DNA of 29,573 nt from JBOHSA01 sp050732995. Its GTDB lineage: Bacteria; Gemmatimonadota; Gemmatimonadetes; Gemmatimonadales; GWC2-71-9. This document shows positions 22,920 to 29,573 of the stretch, one piece after another. The position numbers were made by a program, and so were the translations under genes. The notes under the pieces are model-generated. The model was not told the origin of the DNA. It saw only the letters and a program-made list of their open reading frames with translations, and made no database searches. How positions within the stretch are numbered: the stretch's first letter is position 1; each line of letters starts with the position of its first letter. The stretch is taken from the NCBI GenBank assembly GCA_050732995.1, contig JBOHSA010000110.1:1-29573 (forward strand). The letters run 5' to 3'.

Positions 22920-24430
22920 CCGCCCCGCCGTCGAAGCTGCCCTCTGAAGGAGGGGGGGCAGGGGGAGGGGGGGGTCGGCGCCCGTCGATGGTCGAGACCG
23001 TCCAGACCACGGACGGGTTCCTGCGCCACGCGGGCCGGGACTTCCTCGTGTCGCTGTACACCGCCTTCCGCTCGCTCAAGCTCTACCCGATCGAGAACGC
23101 GCAGGTGCAGAAGGCGCTGGACGACCTGGCCCTGCAAACCAAGCACCTGCTGGACGTCGAGCGGGAGCTCGAGGTGCGCCTCCAGGGCGAGTTCATCTTC
23201 ATCAACTCGACCCGCCTGCGGCTCGACCTCGACAACTACGCCTCGTTCTCCCACATCCTGGGCCTCTTCCGCCAGTGCGGAATCGGCGCGGTGCGGATCG
23301 ACGAGGGCGTGGAGCGCCGGCAGCTCCAGATTTTCGTCTCCCACCTGCTGTCGTACGCCGCCAAGGAGGCGAGTCCGGGCAAGCTGCTCGAGTTGGGGCA
23401 GAAGCTCGTGGACGCGGGCGTGTCCTTCATCACCGTCGAGCCGCCGCTCGAGACGGAGGAGGACGTCGAGGAGGAGGAGCGGCTGAAGGAGGCCGCCAAG
23501 CGGACCTACGCGCGCTCCGTGGCGGTCACCAAGGAGGTCGTCAACAGCATCCGGATGGGCCGCACTGCCAACGTCAAGAAAGTCAAACGCGCCGTGCAGG
23601 CGATCGTGGATCAGGTGCTGAACAACGAATCCTCCCTCATGGGCCTGACGACCCTTCGGGACTACGACGAGTACACGTTCACCCACTCGGTCAACGTGTG
23701 CATCTTCTCCGTCGCCTTGGGACGCAAGCTGGGCCTCACCAAACTGCAGCTCTACGACCTCGGCATGACCGCGCTGTTCCACGATGTGGGGAAGTCGCGC
23801 GTGCCGCTCGAGGTGCTCAACAAGCAGGGCGGGCTGACGGACGAGGAATGGCGGATCATGCAGGCCCACCCCTGGCTCGGGGTCCTCACGCTGTTCGGGT
23901 TGCGGGGCTACGGCGAGATCCCCTACCGCGGGATGATCGTCGCCTACGAGCACCACATGAAGACGGATCTGACCGGCTACCCCAAGTCGATCCGCAACCG
24001 CCTGCTGTCGATCTTTTCGAAAATCATCGCGGTGGCCGACGGGTTCGACGCGGCCACCAGCCGACGCGTGTACCAGACCGTTCCGATCCAACCCGACCAG
24101 GTCTTGAAGGAGATGTGGGAGAACCCGCGCCGGGGCTACGACCCGGTGGTGGTGAAGGCCTTCATCAACCTCATCGGCATCTATCCCGTGGGGACCTGCG
24201 TCATTCTCGATACCTACGAGGTCGCGCTGGTGCACGCGCCGAACCCCGACGTGAATTTCGTGCACCGTCCCGTCGTGCGGATCGTGACGACGGGCGACGG
24301 CGCCTTGCTGCGCCCCGGCATCGTCGCCGACCTCGCCGTGCGCGAGGCCGGCGGCCGCTTCCCGCGCACCATCGTCAAGGTCACCGACCCGGTCAAGTAC
24401 GGCATCAAGGTCAGCGATTACTTTGTCTAA
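22916..24430 (+). CDS. HD-GYP domain protein (probable cyclic-di-GMP phosphodiesterase)
   Basis: A 504-residue soluble protein. After a Gly-rich N-terminus (10-24), residues about 36-175 form the domain shared with the preceding HEAT protein (FRSLKLYPIENAQVQKAL, GEFIFINSTRLRLD, RIDEGVERRQLQIF). An acidic helix (about 178-198) precedes the HD-GYP domain: THSVN with His257, ALFHDVGK with His289/Asp290, QAHPWLG with His318, YEHH (346-347), GYP (354-356) and ADGFDAA with Asp375. All metal-ligand positions and GYP are present, so c-di-GMP hydrolysis is plausible though not proven. The start is GTG 22916, overlapping the upstream stop, with GGAGG 7 nt before it. It overlaps the trpA start by 8 bp. 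Confidence 0.9.
   Translation: MTAPPSKLPSEGGGAGGGGGRRPSMVETVQTTDGFLRHAGRDFLVSLYTAFRSLKLYPIENAQVQKALDDLALQTKHLLDVERELEVRLQGEFIFINSTRLRLDLDNYASFSHILGLFRQCGIGAVRIDEGVERRQLQIFVSHLLSYAAKEASPGKLLELGQKLVDAGVSFITVEPPLETEEDVEEEERLKEAAKRTYARSVAVTKEVVNSIRMGRTANVKKVKRAVQAIVDQVLNNESSLMGLTTLRDYDEYTFTHSVNVCIFSVALGRKLGLTKLQLYDLGMTALFHDVGKSRVPLEVLNKQGGLTDEEWRIMQAHPWLGVLTLFGLRGYGEIPYRGMIVAYEHHMKTDLTGYPKSIRNRLLSIFSKIIAVADGFDAATSRRVYQTVPIQPDQVLKEMWENPRRGYDPVVVKAFINLIGIYPVGTCVILDTYEVALVHAPNPDVNFVHRPVVRIVTTGDGALLRPGIVADLAVREAGGRFPRTIVKVTDPVKYGIKVSDYFV
22949..22974. repeat. G-run tract near the start of the HD-GYP gene
   Basis: GGA, seven G, CA, five G, A, eight G: an almost pure-purine tract with several G-runs of three or more, able in principle to form a G-quadruplex on the coding strand. 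It encodes the Gly-rich stretch at residues 12-20, ahead of the conserved domain. Confidence 0.7.
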
Positions 24431-25274
24431 TCACGCCCTGGCGTCGCCGGGTGCCGGGATCGCCGCGGCGTGGCGGGCGGTGCGGGCGGAGCGCCGGGCC
24501 GCGCTGATCGCCTATTTGACGGCCGGCCACCCCACCCCGGAGCAGTCGCGGGAAGGGTTGCGCCGCGCCGCCGCGGCGGGGGCGGATCTGATCGAGGTCG
24601 GCGTGCCGTTCTCCGACCCGCTCGCCGACGGCCCGACGATCCAGCGGGCGACCCAGGTTGCGCTCGAGCAGGGCGTCACGGTGGCCCGCGTCCTGGACCT
24701 GGTCCGGGCCGCGCGGCTCCCGGTCCCCGTTGTGCTGATGACGTACCTCAACCCCGTGCTCGCCTACGGCGTGCCGCGCTTCATCGCCGACGCGGCGGAC
24801 GCGGGCGTGGCTGGCATCCTGTTCACCGATCTCCCGGCCGGGGTCGACGAAGCCGTCGAGCGGGCCGTGCGCGCCAGCCCCCTCGATCTGATCCGGCTCG
24901 TCGCGCCGACGACCAGCGCGGAGCGGCTTGCGGCCGCGGTGGGGGGGGAGAGGGGAGGGAACGGCGCGAGCGGCTTCGTCTACTTGATCTCCCGGTTGGG
25001 TGTGACCGGGGCCCGGGAGGATGTTCCGCCGGACCTCGCGGCGCAGGTCGCGCGCGTGCGCGCGGTGACACCACTGCCGGTCGCGGTGGGGTTCGGGATC
25101 GGCACGCCGGCGCAGGCCCGCGCCGCGGCCCGGTGCGCGGATGGCGTCGTCGTCGGCAGCGCGCTCGTCCAGGCGGCCGGGTCGGGCGGCCCGGCGGCGG
25201 TCGAGCGGCTCGTGCGGGACCTGGCCGCGGCGGTGCGCCAGCCGGGAGGACAGGAGACGGAGCGGCCGGCATGA
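24423..25274 (+). CDS. trpA: Tryptophan synthase alpha subunit
   Basis: Cleaves indole-3-glycerol phosphate to indole, which is passed to TrpB. It has 283 residues in a TIM barrel. LIAYLTAGHP begins the barrel, LIEVGVPFSDPLADGPTIQ contains the catalytic Glu58 and Asp69, and LISRLGVTGARE and VAVGFGIGTPAQA are phosphate-binding segments. One oddity is that the loop before the YLISRLGVTG strand carries a short GGERGGN stretch (174-180) encoded by a G-rich tract, a few residues longer than usual. The start is TTG 24423, 8 bp inside the HD-GYP gene, with only a weak ribosome site; translational coupling is likely. The stop overlaps the chemoreceptor gene as ATGA. Confidence 0.95.
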   Translation: MSNHALASPGAGIAAAWRAVRAERRAALIAYLTAGHPTPEQSREGLRRAAAAGADLIEVGVPFSDPLADGPTIQRATQVALEQGVTVARVLDLVRAARLPVPVVLMTYLNPVLAYGVPRFIADAADAGVAGILFTDLPAGVDEAVERAVRASPLDLIRLVAPTTSAERLAAAVGGERGGNGASGFVYLISRLGVTGAREDVPPDLAAQVARVRAVTPLPVAVGFGIGTPAQARAAARCADGVVVGSALVQAAGSGGPAAVERLVRDLAAAVRQPGGQETERPA

Positions 25275-27397
25275 CGATCCAGCGCTTCATCGCCCTGTAC
25301 AGCGACGGCCTGGCCTACCTCGGCACGCTGGTGCTCGTCGCGCTGCTCGCCGCCGACCCCCGCTGGACGCGGCAGGTGCCTGAAATCCTGGTGATGGCGG
25401 CCCTGTGCGTGGCGCTGCGCGGCCACCACGTCCCGCTGAGCAAGTACTCCTACCTCACGCAAACCGGCCTGGTGGCGCTGGCGGGCGGCCTGCTGGTCGG
25501 CGTGCCCGCCACGGGGTGGGCCCTCGCCGCCGGGGTATTCGGCGTGGACTGGGTGTGGCACCGCAAGCCGCTCCGGGCCGCCTGGATCAACATGGGGCGG
25601 GAGGTGATCACCCTGGTCGCCGCGTTCGGGGTGTACGCCTGGTTCCGCAAGGCGTCCGACCTGAATGCCCCGGGCCTGAGCGTGGTCCTGCTGCCGGCAT
25701 TGTTCTTTCTCGCGCTGCTGTATTTCCTGATCGGCCGGCTGTTGTTTTACCTGAGCCTCACCCTCAGGGCCAAACTCGAGCCCGACGAGCGGAACATGAT
25801 CATCCGCTACGAGTGCCTCGCCTATGCGGCCACGACCATCGCCGCGGCGACGGTGGTGGGGACTGTCGTCGCCTGGCCCCCGATCCTGTGGCTCGTGGTG
25901 GCCATCGTCGTGGGCGCGCTCGGCCTGACGCTCAAGGTGATGGTTGAAGCCGCGGTCTCGGCCGAGGAGCTGAACAAGATCCACGCGATGGAGGCCGTGA
26001 TCACGAGCAACATCAGCCTCGCGGATTCGTTCGCGCGCATCGAGCGGCTGGCGCACCGGCTGGTGGACTGGGGAGATTTCCGGATCTATCGCCGGACGGA
26101 CGGTGGAGTGCGGGGGGCGCCGGCGGGGGGCGGAGCAGAGGCACGAGGCCGGGTCATGCTGGCGTACCAGAGCGCGGTCGGGCGCAGCGAGCGCGGCGAG
26201 CCGTCGGAGGACACGGTGGCCCTACGCGACGGCGTGCTGCGGACGGGAGAGACGATCGTGATCGACGACGTCACGCGCGACAAACGCGTGGCCGACGTGC
26301 CCGAAAGCGTCCAGAGCCTCGTCATCGTGCCGCTCCGCTTCGGCGATCAGGTGATCGGCACGCTCGAGCTGGAGCATCACAAGCGGAAGGTGTACCGGCG
26401 CAAGGACATCGTGACGATCTCGACCTTCGCCAACCAGCTTGCCACCGCCATCCACATCACGGAGCTGCGCCAGCCGCTGGTCGAGACGGTCGAGCGGATG
26501 ACGCGCCAGCTGGCCACGCTGTCGCACGCCGCGGGCGCGCTGCGGGAAGCGGCGGGCGGCGTGGCGGCCTCCACCAACACGATCCGCGCGGGCGTGGCGA
26601 GCGAGGAAGGCGAAGTCTCCGGAGGCTTGGAGGCGACGGAAAGTCTGGCCCAGGTGTCCCGGCGCGTGTCGGACGACGGCGCGGAAGCGGCCCTGGCGTC
26701 GGGGACAGCGAGCGACGTCGCGATCCGCAACCGGCAGCGGATTCGCGAAGCCATCGAGCGGCTGGTCGCGCTGAAGGCGTTCGTCGGCGAGAGCTCGGGG
26801 AAAGTGCAGCAGCTCGGCCAAGCGAGCCGCCGCATCACTGGGTTCATCGCCTCGATCCGCGAACTGGCCGACATGACGAACCTCCTGGCCCTCAACGCGG
26901 CGATCGAGGCGGCGCGCGCGGGCAAGCACGGCAAGGGGTTTGCCGTCGTCGCCGAGGAAGTGCGCCGCCTGGCCGAGCAGAGCGCCACGGCCGCCGCGGA
27001 AGCCGCCGAGCTCGTGCAGGAGATCCACGGCCAGGTCGGCGAGGTGGTGGAGCAAATGCGCCGGGGCCAGGTCAACGTCGGCGGCGTGGAAGAGCTGTCC
27101 GCTGGCGCACTGGAGGCGCTGGACGCGATCGTCGCGGCCACCGCCGAGGCGACGTCCCATGCGCGGCGGATCGCCGACGCCGCCGGCGAGCAGGACACGG
27201 CGTTCGGCCGGCTCCGCGAGCGGATCAATGCCGTCGCCGCCATCGCGTGGAAGAACCGGACCGAGACCGAGGACGTAGCCACCCGCGCCAACGAAGCCGC
27301 GGCTGGCCTGTCCGAGCTCGAGCGGGCGACGCGCGAGCTCGAGCAAGTTGCCTCCATGCTGCGCGAGCTGACGCGCGGCTTTGCCAGCGGCGTCTAG
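25271..27397 (+). CDS. Multi-pass membrane GAF / methyl-accepting chemotaxis-type signalling protein
   Basis: A 708-residue protein. The first about 226 residues contain about seven or eight hydrophobic helices (roughly 13-28, 37-50, 64-78, 83-96, 111-125, 137-163, 184-202, 204-224), a multi-pass domain rather than the usual two helices flanking a periplasmic sensor. Residues about 238-400 form a GAF domain (TGETIVIDDVTRDKRV, VIVPLRFGDQVIGTLELEHH). No HAMP domain is apparent. The C-terminal helical domain holds the conserved MCP hairpin ELADMTNLLALNAAIEAARAGKHGKGFAVVAEEVRRLAEQS (531-571), the CheA/CheW contact region. Start ATG 25271 has GGAG 8 nt upstream. No che genes are in the window. The ligand and membrane-domain family are unknown. 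Confidence 0.9.
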   Translation: MTIQRFIALYSDGLAYLGTLVLVALLAADPRWTRQVPEILVMAALCVALRGHHVPLSKYSYLTQTGLVALAGGLLVGVPATGWALAAGVFGVDWVWHRKPLRAAWINMGREVITLVAAFGVYAWFRKASDLNAPGLSVVLLPALFFLALLYFLIGRLLFYLSLTLRAKLEPDERNMIIRYECLAYAATTIAAATVVGTVVAWPPILWLVVAIVVGALGLTLKVMVEAAVSAEELNKIHAMEAVITSNISLADSFARIERLAHRLVDWGDFRIYRRTDGGVRGAPAGGGAEARGRVMLAYQSAVGRSERGEPSEDTVALRDGVLRTGETIVIDDVTRDKRVADVPESVQSLVIVPLRFGDQVIGTLELEHHKRKVYRRKDIVTISTFANQLATAIHITELRQPLVETVERMTRQLATLSHAAGALREAAGGVAASTNTIRAGVASEEGEVSGGLEATESLAQVSRRVSDDGAEAALASGTASDVAIRNRQRIREAIERLVALKAFVGESSGKVQQLGQASRRITGFIASIRELADMTNLLALNAAIEAARAGKHGKGFAVVAEEVRRLAEQSATAAAEAAELVQEIHGQVGEVVEQMRRGQVNVGGVEELSAGALEALDAIVAATAEATSHARRIADAAGEQDTAFGRLRERINAVAAIAWKNRTETEDVATRANEAAAGLSELERATRELEQVASMLRELTRGFASGV

Positions 27398-27409
27398 CCG
27401 ACGTACCAT
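27381..27409 (+). promoter_or_regulatory. Promoter of folK-panB-panC, predicted leaderless
   Basis: -35 TTGCCA (27381-27386), exact 17-bp spacer, -10 TACCAT (27404-27409), then TCGGC and the GTG of folK. The -35 box lies in the last codons of the chemoreceptor gene. No ribosome site precedes the GTG. Confidence 0.55.
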
Positions 27410-27414
27410 TCGGC

Positions 27415-27870
27415 GTGACCGACCGCGCCCTCCATCCGTTCCCGCCGGCCGAGCGGGCCTACGTCGCCCTGGGCTCGAACGTCGGCGACCGCGACGGCCA
27501 CCTGGCCCACGCACGCGCCCGCCTCGCCGGACTGCCGCGCACCCGGCTCGTCGCCGCCTCGCGAGTGGAGGAGACGGCGCCCTTGCGCCTGTCTCCGGCC
27601 GCCGACGTGGGAGGCCCCTATCTGAACCAAATGGTTCTGCTCGAGACGGCGCTCGATCCGGCGGAGCTGCTCCGCCACTGCCGGGCGATCGAGGCCGAGC
27701 GCGGCCGGCAACGCCGGATCCGGTGGGGGGCGCGGACCCTCGACCTCGACATCGTCCGGTACGGCGACCACACCTTGCGCACCGCGGAGCTGACCATCCC
27801 GCACCCCGAGTTGGCGCACCGCCCGTTCTGGCTGCGCGAGCTGGCGGAGCTGGAGCAAGTGGCCCCATGA
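27415..27870 (+). CDS. folK: 2-amino-4-hydroxy-6-hydroxymethyldihydropteridine pyrophosphokinase
   Basis: Folate pathway enzyme transferring pyrophosphate from ATP to the pterin alcohol. It has 151 residues, typical HPPK size. YVALGSNVGDR (16-26) is the N-terminal signature, GPYLNQMVLLET the pterin-binding strand, and RWGARTLDLDIV (103-114) contains the two Mg-binding Asp of the family motif; IPHPELAHRPFWL ends the fold. GTG 27415 is chosen because it directly follows a promoter and the family begins just after it; upstream in-frame codons belong to the chemoreceptor gene's region. The stop overlaps panB as ATGA, linking folate supply to PanB, which uses methylene-tetrahydrofolate. Confidence 0.93.
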   Translation: MTDRALHPFPPAERAYVALGSNVGDRDGHLAHARARLAGLPRTRLVAASRVEETAPLRLSPAADVGGPYLNQMVLLETALDPAELLRHCRAIEAERGRQRRIRWGARTLDLDIVRYGDHTLRTAELTIPHPELAHRPFWLRELAELEQVAP

Positions 27871-28682
27871 CCGAGGAGCGCCGGCCGGTCACCCTCCACG
27901 ACCTGCTGAAGATGAAAGAGCGCGGGGAGCGGATCGTGATGCTCACCTGCTATGACGCCCTGTTCGCACGACTGCTGGACGAGGTGGGCATCGACATCCT
28001 GCTGGTGGGGGACTCGGTCAACCAGGTGCTCGCGGGCGCGGAGTCCACGCTGTCCGCGACCTTGGACCAGATGATCTACCACACGCGCATCGTGCGCCGC
28101 GGCACGCAGCGGGCCATGGTGCTGTGTGACCTGCCCTTCCTTACCTACCAGGTGTCGCGCGAGGAGGCCATCCGGAACGCGGGACGCGTGCTGCAGGAGA
28201 CGGGCTGCCACGGCGTGAAGCTCGAGGGCGGACGGCCCATGGCCGAGACGGTCCGGGCCCTGGTGGACGTCGGCATCCCCGTGATGGGACATCTGGGGCT
28301 CACCCCGCAGTCGGTGCACGCCCTGGGCGGGTACCGCGTGCAGGGGCGGGACGAAAAGTCCGCCGACCGGCTGAAGGAGGACGCCAAGGCACTGGAGGAC
28401 GCGGGCGCGTTCGCGCTGGTCCTCGAGCTCGTGCCGGCACCGCTCGCGTCCACCATCTCCCGGTCCCTGACCATCCCCACGATCGGGATCGGCGCCGGCC
28501 CCGCGTGCGACGGGCAGGTGCTCGTGCTGCCCGACATGCTCGGCCTGAACGACCGGTTCACGGCCAAGTTCGTGAAGCGCTACGCGGCGCTGGCCGAGGA
28601 CGTGCGCGAGGCCGCCCGGTTGTTCGCGGCCGAAGTGCGCGAAGGGCGGTATCCGGGGCCGGAGCACTCGTTTCCGAAGTAG
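27867..28682 (+). CDS. panB: 3-methyl-2-oxobutanoate hydroxymethyltransferase
   Basis: First step of pantothenate synthesis: hydroxymethyl transfer from 5,10-methylene-tetrahydrofolate to ketoisovalerate, giving ketopantoate. It has 271 residues. MLTCYDALFARLLDEVGIDILLVGDS places metal ligand Asp49, VLCDLPF supplies Asp88, VKLEGG and MGHLGLTPQSVHALGGYRVQG are family hallmarks, and LVLELVP carries the likely general base Glu187. IGIGAGPACDGQVLVLPDMLGL completes the signature. ATG 27867 overlaps the folK stop, and panC follows after 3 nt. Confidence 0.96.
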   Translation: MTEERRPVTLHDLLKMKERGERIVMLTCYDALFARLLDEVGIDILLVGDSVNQVLAGAESTLSATLDQMIYHTRIVRRGTQRAMVLCDLPFLTYQVSREEAIRNAGRVLQETGCHGVKLEGGRPMAETVRALVDVGIPVMGHLGLTPQSVHALGGYRVQGRDEKSADRLKEDAKALEDAGAFALVLELVPAPLASTISRSLTIPTIGIGAGPACDGQVLVLPDMLGLNDRFTAKFVKRYAALAEDVREAARLFAAEVREGRYPGPEHSFPK

Positions 28683-28685
28683 ACC

Positions 28686-29573
28686 ATGCACGAAATCACC
28701 GGGTTGGACTCGATGCGCGCCTGGTCCCGCGCCGAGAAGGCGCGCGGGCGGCGACTGGGGTTCGTCCCGACCATGGGCTACCTGCACGAAGGCCACCTGC
28801 GTCTGGTGGATTGGGCCCGGGAGCGCTGCGATCGCGTGGTCCTGAGCATCTTCGTCAATCCGCTCCAGTTCGGCCCCACGGAGGACTTCGCCAAGTACCC
28901 GCGCGACCTGGCGCGCGACCGTGGCCTCGCAGCCGGGCGGGCTGTGGACGTGCTCTTCGTGCCCGACGCCCAGGCGATGTATCCCGGGGAGTCGCTTGTG
29001 CAGGTACGTCCCGGACGCCCGGCGGAGGTGCTCGAAGGCGCGGCGCGGCCGGGGCATTTCGCCGGCGTGCTCACTGTCGTAGCGAAGCTGCTGCATCTCG
29101 TGGAGCCGGACGTGGCCGTGTTCGGTCGCAAGGACTTTCAGCAGGCGATGCTGGTGCGGCGTATGGCGGCCGACCTCGACTTCGCCGTGGAGATCGACGT
29201 CGCCCCCACGGTGCGCGAGCTCGACGGGCTGGCGCTGAGCTCGCGCAACACCTATCTCGGCCCCGACCAGCGGCGCGCCGCGCTCGCGCTGTCGCGCGCC
29301 CTGCGCGCCGTCGAGCAGGCGTGGCGGTCTGGCGAAGCGGACGCGGAACCCCTGCGGCAGCGCGGGCTCGAGCTACTGGCGGCGCCGGGCGTGGAGCCGG
29401 AGTACCTGGCGCTCGTGGATGAGCTGCTGCAGCCCGTCACCCGCGCCACCGCGCGGACCGTCGTCGCGGTGGCCGCCCGGGTCGGGCGCACGCGGCTGAT
29501 CGACAACGTCGTCCTGGGCGAGGGGCTGGCGACGGACCCCACGGTCCGGAGGGGGGGGGGGGGGGGGGGGGGG
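28686..29573 (+). CDS. panC: Pantothenate synthetase (3' end lost in poly-G)
   Basis: ATP-dependent ligation of pantoate and beta-alanine. The reading frame runs to the right edge (296 codons). VPTMGYLHEGHLRLV holds the ATP-binding His34 and His37. FVNPLQFGPTEDFAKYPRD and VFGRKDFQQAMLVRRM bind pantoate and ATP, and LALSSRNTYL carries the KMSKS-like signature region. The family normally ends near the segment RTRLIDN, which is present, so nearly the whole enzyme is here; the true stop is hidden by the terminal G run, and the final Gly codons are probably not real. ATG 28686 has no strong ribosome site. Confidence 0.95.
   Translation, partial: MHEITGLDSMRAWSRAEKARGRRLGFVPTMGYLHEGHLRLVDWARERCDRVVLSIFVNPLQFGPTEDFAKYPRDLARDRGLAAGRAVDVLFVPDAQAMYPGESLVQVRPGRPAEVLEGAARPGHFAGVLTVVAKLLHLVEPDVAVFGRKDFQQAMLVRRMAADLDFAVEIDVAPTVRELDGLALSSRNTYLGPDQRRAALALSRALRAVEQAWRSGEADAEPLRQRGLELLAAPGVEPEYLALVDELLQPVTRATARTVVAVAARVGRTRLIDNVVLGEGLATDPTVRRGGGGGGG
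29551..29573. other. Terminal run of 23 G, probable assembly or sequencing artefact
   Basis: An uninterrupted G homopolymer ends the window inside panC. Such runs are typical of two-colour sequencers reading past signal and of contig ends. It is not treated as biology. Confidence 0.7.

Noticed and set aside
22598..24265. 555-codon open frame antisense to the HEAT and HD-GYP genes
   Set aside because: It spans two well-supported plus-strand genes and shows only a His/Arg/Leu-rich shadow composition.

Overview
The window is a high-GC bacterial chromosome segment, densely packed with housekeeping genes. It has almost no intergenic space, no insertion sequences, no phage genes, no CRISPR array and no tRNA genes. 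Gene content (PurS/PurQ/small PurL, a 4-Cys Fe-S type PurF, yeast-type PurC, pyruvoyl-type Psd, LexA) plus the GC content fits a soil/sediment phylum such as Gemmatimonadota. That assignment is my inference from style and gene content, not from a marker comparison. The window ends in a run of 23 G inside panC, which looks like a sequencing or contig-end artefact.

Layout. 1-3116: the tail of a probable repeat protein; a PTS IIA-like gene (minus); then, from an unusually symmetric divergent promoter, dus-larB-small membrane protein (plus), followed by the tmRNA gene with its own promoter and a 17-bp hairpin repeat. 3117-3791: a Yip1-like membrane protein. 3848-17418 (minus): one long co-directional cluster read right to left: truA, transaldolase, purB, purC, psd, pssA, purS, purQ, lipoprotein, zinc-ribbon protein, purL, purF, ppdK. 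Six consecutive junctions in it are 4-nt NTGA stop/start overlaps, so phosphatidylethanolamine synthesis (psd, pssA) sits translationally coupled inside purine synthesis.

17476-27397 (plus): a scattered tryptophan cluster: trpD, then lexA on the opposite strand, then trpC-trpB, a HEAT-repeat protein, an HD-GYP protein, trpA and a membrane GAF/chemoreceptor-signalling protein. The genes from trpC to the chemoreceptor overlap or touch. The HEAT and HD-GYP proteins share a recognisable N-terminal domain, so they look like a signalling pair embedded in the trp operon; this is the least expected part of the window. 27381-29573 (plus): folK-panB-panC (folate, then pantothenate; PanB uses a folate one-carbon donor).

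Regulation visible in sequence. Good sigma-70-like promoters with 16-18 bp spacers occur before the IIA gene, dus, ssrA, truA, trpD, lexA and folK. For dus, truA and folK the -10 hexamer lies only 5-7 nt before the start codon, which predicts leaderless mRNAs. lexA has two 15-bp direct-repeat sites resembling GTTC-N7-GTTC, one inside its promoter spacer, as expected for autoregulation.
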